Assembly (NCBI RefSeq): GCF_003001815.1
Contig: NZ_PVMZ01000008.1
Coordinates: 372,001 to 436,000 of the forward strand
DNA from: Actinoplanes italicus
GTDB lineage: Bacteria > Actinomycetota > Actinomycetes > Mycobacteriales > Micromonosporaceae
DNA: 64,000 bases
Reading direction: 5' to 3'
Shown piece after piece: positions 42,269-49,865 of the stretch. Within the stretch, counting starts at the first letter, position 1; each line of letters opens with the position of its first letter. Below the pieces are notes generated by a model that saw only the letters and a list, made by a program, of their open reading frames with translations, did not search any database and was not told the origin of the DNA. Both the position numbers and the translations under genes were made by a program.

Positions 42269-42297
42269 GGCGACCCCGTCCGTGGGACGGGGTCGCC
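42269..42297 (-). terminator. terminator after the secreted-protein gene
   Basis: GGCGACCCCGTCC (42269-42281) pairs perfectly with GGACGGGGTCGCC (42285-42297) around three bases. On the minus strand it is followed by GCTTTTGG, a short U-run, so it terminates the gene at 42408-43385 and isolates rpsF. Confidence 0.85.
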
Positions 42298-42407
42298 GAT
42301 GGAGAGCCGCGGGGCGTCCGGCCCGATTCGTTGGGTGGGACCTGGGGAGGAACGACCACACCGATGAGGTTGGACGCGTACGCCCCGCGGAGCTTCTGAA
42401 GAAGAGC

Positions 42408-43385
42408 TTACGCCATATTTGTACGAGATGCACGTTGCGACACGATTGCCCGAATCGCGGCGGTTGCCACGCCGAGGACGCACACCAGTGCCGTGAGTCC
42501 GAGCAGACCCAGCGGGTGCCCGTCCTCGATCCGGCCGACCGCGGCCACCGGCTCGGCCGCCCGGAATCCGCTCGGCTCGGTCGCCTCCCCCACGGGGACG
42601 GCGCCCTCGGTGCCGGTCTCCGTGGCCGACGGCACGACCGCGCGGACCTGCGGCGGAGCCTGCGGCACGATCGTCTTCCGGTCACCGGGTGGCATGCCGG
42701 CGAACGCGGGGGCGCCGATTCCGGCCGTACCGCGAAGGGATTTGCCCTTGATCCGTGCCGCAACGGTCGGGATCGTCGTCGCCGTCCGCGTCTCGGCCGG
42801 GCGCCGGACTCCCCTCCTGGAATCCCCCGATGAGGTACGGACGGGACGCGACGCCGGGGCGATCGTGTCCGGCAGCGCCGACCCCGCGGAGGTACCCGAC
42901 GGCGAGCCTGAGCCGGCCGCCGGTTTCGACATGACCGCCGACGCGCCCCCGGTCGCCGGCGCCGGTGCCGGTCCCGGCTGCTCGGACGAGGCCGACGGCG
43001 CGGCCGTGACCATCACCGGCAGCGCCGCCTCACCCAGCGAACAGTCCGGAGTGAGAAGGACCGCCGTGGTGCCGCGCCGGAACACCACCTCGGCGGCGCC
43101 GTCGGCCGGGATCGTGCCCCTCGGCGCACCGGCGAGCTTGAGCTGCGCGTCGTGGCCGGTCTGATTCACCACCCGGACCACACTGCTGGCCGGCACCGTC
43201 ATCGACTCGACGCTCGGCTTGGAACCGCAGGACAGGCCCAGCACGCCCGCACCGCCGAAACTCACCTGACGGTCGTTGGCCTCGACCTGTTCGGCGCTCG
43301 CCGTCCCGTTCGTGAGCAGCGGGGCGCCGAAGATCAGGCCACTCAGCCCCAGCGCCGCCATCCGGTATCGGAACTGCCGCGACAT
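42408..43385 (-). CDS. exported protein with Pro/Ser/Thr linker and C-terminal membrane anchor
   Basis: A 325-residue protein. It has a signal peptide (AALGLSGLIFGAPLLTNGTASA), then a beta-rich domain with two Cys (LGLSCGSKPSVESMTVPASSVVRVVNQTGHDAQLKL, TAVLLTPDCSLGEA) that looks cupredoxin-like but lacks clear copper ligands. A disordered 150-residue Pro/Ser/Ala linker follows, then one membrane helix (LGLLGLTALVCVLGVATAAI) and a short basic tail. It is probably a cell-surface protein of unknown role. It is divergent from endonuclease IV and followed by a strong terminator. Confidence 0.65.
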   Translation of the reverse strand: MSRQFRYRMAALGLSGLIFGAPLLTNGTASAEQVEANDRQVSFGGAGVLGLSCGSKPSVESMTVPASSVVRVVNQTGHDAQLKLAGAPRGTIPADGAAEVVFRRGTTAVLLTPDCSLGEAALPVMVTAAPSASSEQPGPAPAPATGGASAVMSKPAAGSGSPSGTSAGSALPDTIAPASRPVRTSSGDSRRGVRRPAETRTATTIPTVAARIKGKSLRGTAGIGAPAFAGMPPGDRKTIVPQAPPQVRAVVPSATETGTEGAVPVGEATEPSGFRAAEPVAAVGRIEDGHPLGLLGLTALVCVLGVATAAIRAIVSQRASRTNMA

Positions 43386-43513
43386 GCACCATCCCCCAGT
43401 TCAACGCCGGCCCGCGCCGGCATCCGTCAAGCGTGATCAATGGAGCTAACGACTCGTGGCGGAGGCCGGTGACGCGAGGGGGAACCGTCGTACCCGCGTC
43501 GTAGGCTCGTCCC

Positions 43514-44290
43514 ATGCGCATCGGAGCCCACGTCGATTCAGCCGACCCACTGGCCGAGGCCGCCGCCCGTGGCGCCGAGGCCGTGCAGTTCTTCCTGACC
43601 GACCCGCAGAAATACAATTCGCCCAAACCACGTGAGGACGCGGAGCTCATCCGCGCCTCCGAGGTCGACGTCTATGTGCACGCGCCATACATCGTGAACG
43701 TCGCCTCCCCCAACAACCGGATCCGCATCCCGAGCCGCAAGCTGCTGATGGCCCACGCCAAGGCCGCCGCCGAGCTGGGCGCGAAAGGCCTGATCGTGCA
43801 TGGCGGGCACGTCGGCGCCGGCGCCGATCTCGCGGCCGGCTTCGTGAATTGGCGGAAGGCCTTCGAGTATGCGGAGAGCGAGGGCGGCCTGCCCCTGCCG
43901 GTGCTGATCGAGAACACCGCGGGCGGCGACAACGCCTGTGCCCGGCGGTTCGACGACCTGGCCCGGCTGTGGGAGGCGGTCGGCTCGTTCGGTGCCGGCT
44001 TCTGCCTGGACACCTGCCACGCCTTCGCCGGCGGGGAGGACCTGATCGGCATCGTCGACCGGGTCAAGGCGATCACCGGACGGATCGACCTGATCCACGC
44101 CAACGATTCGAAGGGTGGATTCGACTCGGGCCAGGACCGGCACGACAACCTGGGGAGTGGGAAGATCGACCCCGAGTTGGTGGTCGCCGCCATCCGTGCC
44201 TCCGGCGCTCCGGCCATTGTGGAGACGCCCGGCGGGGTGGAGGGTCAGACCGCCGACATCGCCCTGCTGCGGGAGCGGGCGGGCAACTGA
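43514..44290 (+). CDS. nfo: deoxyribonuclease (endonuclease) IV
   Basis: A zinc-dependent apurinic/apyrimidinic endonuclease that cuts 5' of abasic sites in base excision repair. The 258-residue TIM-barrel product has MRIGAHVDSADPLAEAAARGAEAVQFFLTDP, VHAPYIVNVASPN, GLIVHGGHVGAG, LIENTAGG, FCLDTCHAFAGG, HANDSKGGFDSGQDRHDNLGSGKID and IVETPGG. These include the His, Glu and Asp metal ligands. The ATG at 43514 follows a short gap. A GT-C-like gene begins 22 bases downstream. Confidence 0.95.
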   Translation: MRIGAHVDSADPLAEAAARGAEAVQFFLTDPQKYNSPKPREDAELIRASEVDVYVHAPYIVNVASPNNRIRIPSRKLLMAHAKAAAELGAKGLIVHGGHVGAGADLAAGFVNWRKAFEYAESEGGLPLPVLIENTAGGDNACARRFDDLARLWEAVGSFGAGFCLDTCHAFAGGEDLIGIVDRVKAITGRIDLIHANDSKGGFDSGQDRHDNLGSGKIDPELVVAAIRASGAPAIVETPGGVEGQTADIALLRERAGN

Positions 44291-44312
44291 CGCACCGCCG
44301 ACGGGGAGGGTC

Positions 44313-46826
44313 ATGACCGAGCAGCCGAAGCCGACCGCGCCCGCGCCCGCTCCCGAGGAGCCCGCGCGCCGGCGGCGTTTCGGGCTGTTCCGCGGCGGTC
44401 GCCCGACGGCCACGAAGAACACCGCGCCACCTGTCACGGCCTCTGCGGTAGCCGTGGCCGAGAAAACCGACAAACCAGAGACAAAAGATCCAAAGAAGAC
44501 CGACGAGGGTACGAAGAAGCGACAGCCACTGCCGACGACGCGTCCGCCCGGCGCCCCGCCGGACCCGTGGTCGGTCTTCGCCGCGACACAGGATCAGCAG
44601 CCCGGCCGCCTGCGCCGCGGTCTGCGGGCGGCCCTGCGCACGCTCATCCGGGAATACGCGCTGATGGTCTATGCGGGCTGCCTGCTGGCCGTGGCGATGA
44701 CCTGGCCCACCCTGCGCTACCCGATGTACACGCTTCCGCAGGACCTCGGCGACCCGTCCCGGCAGGCCTGGCAGATGTCCTGGCTCGGGCACATCCTGAT
44801 CACCGATCCGGTCCGGCTGTGGCAGTCGAACGCGTACTTCCCGGCCGCCGACGCCTTCGCGTTCGGTGACAACCTCCTCGGCTACGCGCTCGCCGGGATA
44901 CTCGGCACCGGCCCGAGCGCTGCGATCCTGCGCTACAACATCGTGTTCGTGCTGGCCCACGCCCTGCTCGTGATCGGCGCCTACGCTCTGGTGCGACAGC
45001 TCGGCGCCCGGAAGACCGGTGCGGCGGTGGCCGCCGTGGCGTTCGCCTACGCCCCGTGGCGGCTCGCGCAGGAGGGCCACCTCGACATCATCTCGGCGGG
45101 CGGCATCCCGCTGGCGCTGGCCATGCTGGTCCGCGGGCACGGTTACTCCCTGCGGTACGGCTTCCGCGCCGATCGACGCAGTGCCGCGTGGGCGATCACC
45201 GGCTGGCTCGTCGCGATCTGGCAGCTCACACTCGGCTTCTCGCTGGGCGTTCCGTTCGCGTACGTGCTGGGTCTGCTTCTGCTCTGTCTCTTCGTCGCGG
45301 GCGTGGTGCACCACCTTCGGCCGATGCCCAAGGAGGCGCGCCCGGAGAAGACCGGATCCAGGAAGGCCCTGTTCACGAAGGCCCTGTTCACGAAAGCCGT
45401 GTTCACGAAGGCTCGGCCCAAGAAGGACGACAAGTCATCGGGTACCGATCCATCGGCTGCGGGGAAGGCCGATCCGTCGGCTGCGGGGAAGGCCGATCCA
45501 TCGGCTGCGGGGAAGCAGGCTGAGGCGAAGGCCCACGAGGCACCGCCTGCTCCGGAGGTCGGCAAGGCGTCGGCTGATCCGGAGGTCGGCAAGGCCTCGG
45601 TTGCTCCGGCGATCGGCAAGGTGCAGCCACTGACGGAGGCGGGCCGGGCCCAGGCGATCGCGAAGGCCGGTAAGCCGCTCAAGGACACCACCGTTCAGCC
45701 TGCTCTGGATCTGTCCAAGGCGGACGTTCTGGAGAGCCCACGCCGACGGAACCCGGCCAGGTTCTTCCGGTTCCTCCGGTTCTTCCTGCCTCCGCCCAAA
45801 CCCGACCCCGCCAAGTCGCGCAAGCCACGCCGCAAGCCGCTCATCGGCGTACTGCTCACCAACGTCAACATCATGGGCGCGACGATCTTCACAGCGGTCG
45901 GCATCCTGATCGCGGTGCCCTACATCCGGCGTGACGACACCGGCTCCCGCCTGCAGGAGATCACCTTCTTCTCCCCGCCACTGCGCAGCCTGCTGATCGG
46001 TCCGGCCGAATCACGAATCTGGGGCGCCGCGCACGAGACACCACGCACGTCGCTCGGCTGGGCGGCAGAGATGTCCCTGCTGCCGGGGTTCACCCTGTAT
46101 GCGCTGGCCCTGGCAGGTCTGTTCCTGTCGATCTGGCGGCTCCGGCACCGCCTGCTGCTGGCGACCGGCCTGGCCGCCGCGATCGTGCTCACCCTGGGGA
46201 CGAACTTCTTCGACGGCCGCTGGACGTACATGCCGCTGTTCGGACACTTCCCGGCCTCGTTCGACCTGCGCATCCCGGGTCGCCTGATGCTCTGGGTGAC
46301 CCTGCTGCTGGCGATCCTGGCCGCCGGAGCGGTCGACGACTTCGTCCGCCGCGCCGAGCACCTGGCCGCCCTGCGTATCCCGCCGTGGCCGGGCCCATGG
46401 CTGCGCCTGGCCACCCTGATCCCGCTGATCCTGGTCGCACTGGAGGGCTGGAACACCACGGCTCACCCGGTCGTCCCAGCACAGCCGGCCGCGCTGCGAA
46501 CCGTACCCGGCCCGATGCTCGTGCTGCCCACAGCCGAGCTCACCGACCAGACCGTCCAACTCTGGACCACTACGAGGTTCCAGGACGTCACAAACGGTGG
46601 CGGCAGCTTCAACGCCCAGGCCCAGGCCGAAATGCGCGCCAAGGTCGCCACGTTCCCCGACGCCACCAGCGTGGCCTATCTCGACTCGCTGGGCGTCCGG
46701 CGGGTACTGCTGCTCAGCGACCACATCGCCGGCACCGCCTGGGAAGACGCCGGCGATCTGCCGGTCGAGAGCCTGGGCCTCCGGCGCGAGGACGTACCCG
46801 GCGCCGTCGTATTCACCCTCGACTAG
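44313..46826 (+). CDS. large GT-C-like membrane protein with repeat-containing cytoplasmic insert
   Basis: An 837-residue protein with no confident family. A basic N-terminal region (1-105) precedes a first set of helices to about residue 335. TLRYPMYTLPQDLGDPSRQAWQMSW, WLGHILITDPVRLWQSNAYFP and a conserved Asp/Glu-rich loop recall GT-C mannosyl- or arabinosyltransferases. A Lys/Ala-rich insert (about 345-510) holds three short repeat families: KALFT, DPSAAGKA and PEVGKAS. More helices and an exported C-terminal domain (about 725-837) follow. The ATG at 44313 has GGGGAGGG upstream. The TAG stop codon lies in a tandem repeat. Confidence 0.68.
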   Translation: MTEQPKPTAPAPAPEEPARRRRFGLFRGGRPTATKNTAPPVTASAVAVAEKTDKPETKDPKKTDEGTKKRQPLPTTRPPGAPPDPWSVFAATQDQQPGRLRRGLRAALRTLIREYALMVYAGCLLAVAMTWPTLRYPMYTLPQDLGDPSRQAWQMSWLGHILITDPVRLWQSNAYFPAADAFAFGDNLLGYALAGILGTGPSAAILRYNIVFVLAHALLVIGAYALVRQLGARKTGAAVAAVAFAYAPWRLAQEGHLDIISAGGIPLALAMLVRGHGYSLRYGFRADRRSAAWAITGWLVAIWQLTLGFSLGVPFAYVLGLLLLCLFVAGVVHHLRPMPKEARPEKTGSRKALFTKALFTKAVFTKARPKKDDKSSGTDPSAAGKADPSAAGKADPSAAGKQAEAKAHEAPPAPEVGKASADPEVGKASVAPAIGKVQPLTEAGRAQAIAKAGKPLKDTTVQPALDLSKADVLESPRRRNPARFFRFLRFFLPPPKPDPAKSRKPRRKPLIGVLLTNVNIMGATIFTAVGILIAVPYIRRDDTGSRLQEITFFSPPLRSLLIGPAESRIWGAAHETPRTSLGWAAEMSLLPGFTLYALALAGLFLSIWRLRHRLLLATGLAAAIVLTLGTNFFDGRWTYMPLFGHFPASFDLRIPGRLMLWVTLLLAILAAGAVDDFVRRAEHLAALRIPPWPGPWLRLATLIPLILVALEGWNTTAHPVVPAQPAALRTVPGPMLVLPTAELTDQTVQLWTTTRFQDVTNGGGSFNAQAQAEMRAKVATFPDATSVAYLDSLGVRRVLLLSDHIAGTAWEDAGDLPVESLGLRREDVPGAVVFTLD

Positions 46827-46913
46827 AGGAAGCTGCGAGAGTCGAAACTCCGGTAGAGGAAGCTGCGGGAGTCGAAACTCCGGTAGAGGAAGCTGCCGGA
46901 GTCGAAACTCCGA
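46824..46913. repeat. three 30-bp tandem repeats beginning at a stop codon
   Basis: Units at 46824, 46854 and 46884 all begin TAGAGGAAGCTGC and end GAGTCGAAACTCC-like. The first TAG is the stop codon of the preceding gene, and because the period is 30 the TAG is in frame in each unit. GGAGT and ACTCC form a hairpin with a CGAA loop in units 2 and 3. Confidence 0.9.
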
Positions 46914-47280
46914 CAGCCAGGCGCGGCCACGAACCTCGTACGTGGTCACGCCGTTCACGGCCCTTCCCGCGTACCCCCACTCGATCATGCGCCCGCACGC
47001 GATCACGCACCCCCACAGTCGCAGATCTCGGACGATCGTCGCGACCCGCCGCGATCTTGTACGCGTCTTGTGGGTCCGGCGGCCGTTCAGTCCCGGCGGC
47101 CACCAACGCCCAAGATCCGCAACAGTCGGCCGATGTTGGATAGCGCACTCGCCAGGGCGGTCATCGCCGCACAAGGTCTCCCGAGCAGCAACGCCCCTAC
47201 AAAATCCAGGTGAGTTCAAACGGGCACAGCGGCTAGACACCTTCTACGGTCAGGGTCTGAGGCTGGTGGGGATAGCCTGT

Positions 47281-47572
47281 CCCGGACCGCCTGATCGCCC
47301 AGCCGTGCCCAGTGAACCCTTCCCCGGACCGCCTGATCGCCCAGCCGTGCCCAGTGAACCCTTCCCCGGACCGCCTGATCGCCCAGCCGTGGGCGGTGAA
47401 CCCTTCCCCAGGCTGTTGATCGCCCAGCCGTGCCCGGCGAACCCTTCCCCGGACCGCCTGATCGCCCAGCCGTGGGCGGTGAACCCTTCCCCAGGCTGTT
47501 GATCGCCCAGCCGCGCCCGGCGAACCCTTCCCCAGATCGCCTGATCGCCCAGCCTTGGGCAACGAACCCTTT
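47281..47572. repeat. 42-bp minisatellite, seven units
   Basis: Units begin at 47281, 47323, 47365, 47407, 47448, 47490 and 47531, sharing TGATCGCCCAGCCGTG and CGAACCCTTCC-like blocks. Units 4 and 6 are 41 bp, so no frame is kept across the array, and I do not call it coding. The whole stretch 46914-48195 has no gene I can support; short open frames on the minus strand (for example 47803-48036) lack recognisable similarity. Confidence 0.85.
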
Positions 47573-48195
47573 ACCGGGCCGGAGGCCGCGATATCCCGGA
47601 GCCCGGCTCCAAAAACGGCCCTAGTTGATCGTCCAGCACCGAGCCGCGGCGGTAACCGACCCCCCGCGGCCCCGGAGCCCACGACGGTAACGACGAGGAG
47701 GTCCACACTGCCGATCCGTGGACGCCCACCGTCGCCATCACGACGGCAGGGTCACGCACAACCTCTACGTGCGACCCGCCGCCGCAGCACCGGGTGGCTC
47801 GGCTACAAACTCGCGGCCCCGGCCCGGTCCTGACTCCGGAAGCTCTGACACCCGAGGGCACGCAGCGCTCGACGTCGTTGCGGACCGTACAGGTGGATAA
47901 CGCCGAGTAGATGCACCCAGCTGGCAATTACCTTTCGGCCTAGGTCGATGCCAGCCAGCAACTGCCTAGTGCGGTGACCACCAACCTTCGCCGAGTCAGC
48001 CCGGGGCAGAAACCTGGACCGATACGCGACCGGCAACCCGGGTCGACGTTCATGGCCATCCCAGACTCGGACCCCGGCCGCGATAGACGCCGGCCGGTAG
48101 CCACACCTCAGAACCGCGACGGATTCCGACCCGCCACCAACCCCGGCAGGACAGACAACGATCGACCGCCGCCCCGACGACCCGCGGAGCCGACT

Positions 48196-49725
48196 TCAAC
48201 CACCGATCGGAGCGGCAGCCTCATCCTTGTGAACCGGCGGCGGGGGCGGAGCCGGGGCTTCCAACGAGGGTCCCAACCCGAAGGTCCGACGCAACCCGGT
48301 GATCCACGGCTGCTCAGGCCCGTCGAGCACCCCCGCGTCCGGGTCAGCACCCCCGTAGGACTCCCGGACCACGTCGAGTTCCGGCCGCCAGATCTCCCGG
48401 ACAACGAACCCGCAAAGGACTGCCACAGTGACGAATCGCGCCGTGGAAGCGAGCACGAACGTGCCCTCCGGAATGACCGACTTGCCGCCGGCACCGATCA
48501 GCTCGGCATAGAACGCCGCAAGGTAGCCGATCTCGGCGACGGTCCAGGCCACGACCGCGCCCCACTTCGGGCGCGCCAGGGCGATCAGCGGAACCAGCCA
48601 CAGCACGTACTGCTGAGACCAGACCTTGCTGAACAGCAGGAAGCACGCGACGACCAGGAAGGCGAGCTGGCTGAGCCGGGGCCGACGCGGCGCCAGGAGA
48701 CCGAGCATCAGAATCCCGAGACAGCAGAGGCCGAACATGGCGTACGACAGACGGTTGAGCTCGGGGATGTGGTCACTGAGCCACTGGAACGGGCCCTGAT
48801 CGCCCGCGGTGCCGGTGTTCCATTTGCTGTCCAGGTAGCGGCCGATGTACCAGAAGGTGCCCCAGTCGATCGGCCGCTCGTCGTTGAGGCGGAAGAATCT
48901 CAGCCAGCTCTCGTGCCACAGGATCATGACCGGCAGGTTGACCAGTAGCCAGGTGACACCGGCGGCCGTGAACGAGCTGAAGAAGGACCGCAATCGGCCG
49001 TTCCGCAACGCCAGGATCAGGATCGGCCCGAGGATGAACACCGGCCACAGTTTCGCCGCGGCCCCGAGCCCGAAGAAGACACCTGCCCAGATCGGATGCC
49101 GTTTCGCCCACAGCGCCAGGCCGACCGCGAAGAGACCGATGGCCAGAAAGTCCCAGTTGATCGTGGCGGTGACCACGACGATCGGGGACACCGCGAAGAT
49201 CGCCGCGTCCCATGGCCGTCGCCGCCGGAGTGAGAGCACGATCGCGACGCTCATGACCGCGAGCAGTGACAGCACCAGCGCGTTGGCGTTGTAGAACCAG
49301 CTGCCCTGGTTGATGTCGGGGTGAGTCTCGCCGTAGGCGTGCACCGGCAGTCCGAGCGCGCCCATGAAGTACCCGGTGACAACCGGGTACTCGACGGGGT
49401 GGTCCTGGTAGGGGACCTTGCCCTCGTTGAGTCCCTCGGCGAAGTAGAGGGCCAGCACATCGGTGTAGCAGTACCGCGTGTACTGGACGTTCTTCTGCCA
49501 GTTGCCGTCCATGCAGGGCGACTTCTGCACCCAGGACAGGGCCAGGATGAGGCAGGCGAGGGCCATCACGATCCGCGGCGCGGTCCAGAACCGGCCGGGG
49601 CGGGAGTCCGGCGGCACGGCGTGTGCGCCGAGCGGCCCGCCGATGGCTTCGGAGAGCCCGCGCACGAAACCGTCCGAGGTCGCTCTGGAGACGTCGGGCC
49701 GTTCTGTGGGTGGTTGGGCGCTCAT
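48196..49725 (-). CDS. GT87-type membrane mannosyltransferase-like protein
   Basis: A 509-residue polytopic protein with about ten helices. The first loop, CMDGNWQKNVQYTRYCYTDVLALYFAEGLNEGKVPYQDHPVEYPVVTGYFMG, with its E-Y-P motif, and GVFFGLGAAAKLWPVFILGPILIL match the GT87/DUF2029 protein that follows ponA1 in mycobacteria (Rv0051). The C-terminal 70 residues are cytoplasmic and Pro-rich. It probably transfers mannose from a polyprenol carrier; the acceptor is unknown. It lies downstream of ponA, separated by a terminator. Confidence 0.82.
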   Translation of the reverse strand: MSAQPPTERPDVSRATSDGFVRGLSEAIGGPLGAHAVPPDSRPGRFWTAPRIVMALACLILALSWVQKSPCMDGNWQKNVQYTRYCYTDVLALYFAEGLNEGKVPYQDHPVEYPVVTGYFMGALGLPVHAYGETHPDINQGSWFYNANALVLSLLAVMSVAIVLSLRRRRPWDAAIFAVSPIVVVTATINWDFLAIGLFAVGLALWAKRHPIWAGVFFGLGAAAKLWPVFILGPILILALRNGRLRSFFSSFTAAGVTWLLVNLPVMILWHESWLRFFRLNDERPIDWGTFWYIGRYLDSKWNTGTAGDQGPFQWLSDHIPELNRLSYAMFGLCCLGILMLGLLAPRRPRLSQLAFLVVACFLLFSKVWSQQYVLWLVPLIALARPKWGAVVAWTVAEIGYLAAFYAELIGAGGKSVIPEGTFVLASTARFVTVAVLCGFVVREIWRPELDVVRESYGGADPDAGVLDGPEQPWITGLRRTFGLGPSLEAPAPPPPPVHKDEAAAPIGG

Positions 49726-49814
49726 GTCTTGGCATCATGCCGCATCCGGGGCTCCGGAGGGCGACCGGCCACGTGCGGCACACCGATCTTCATGAGATCC
49801 ACAGGTCCCGATAA

Positions 49815-49854
49815 GACGAAGGCGCCCACCCCGTCGGGGGTGGACGCCTTCGTC
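49815..49854. terminator. terminator after ponA
   Basis: GACGAAGGCG (49815-49824) pairs with CGCCTTCGTC (49845-49854), and CCACCCC with GGGGTGG inside, leaving a four-base loop. It sits just beyond the ponA stop codon and would end its message before the GT87 gene. Confidence 0.85.
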
Positions 49855-49865
49855 AGATGGGGTCG

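Noticed and set aside
47281-47572. Possible CRISPR array
   Set aside because: Units of 41-42 bp follow each other directly without unique spacers, and there are no cas genes. It is a minisatellite.
47233-47706. 157-codon minus-strand frame with 14-residue repeats
   Set aside because: Two array units of 41 bp break the periodic frame, and the flanks lack similarity to any protein family, so coding is unlikely.
47803-48036. Possible transposase or integrase remnant
   Set aside because: A 77-codon minus-strand frame contains a plausible-looking segment, but I could not identify a catalytic motif or inverted ends.
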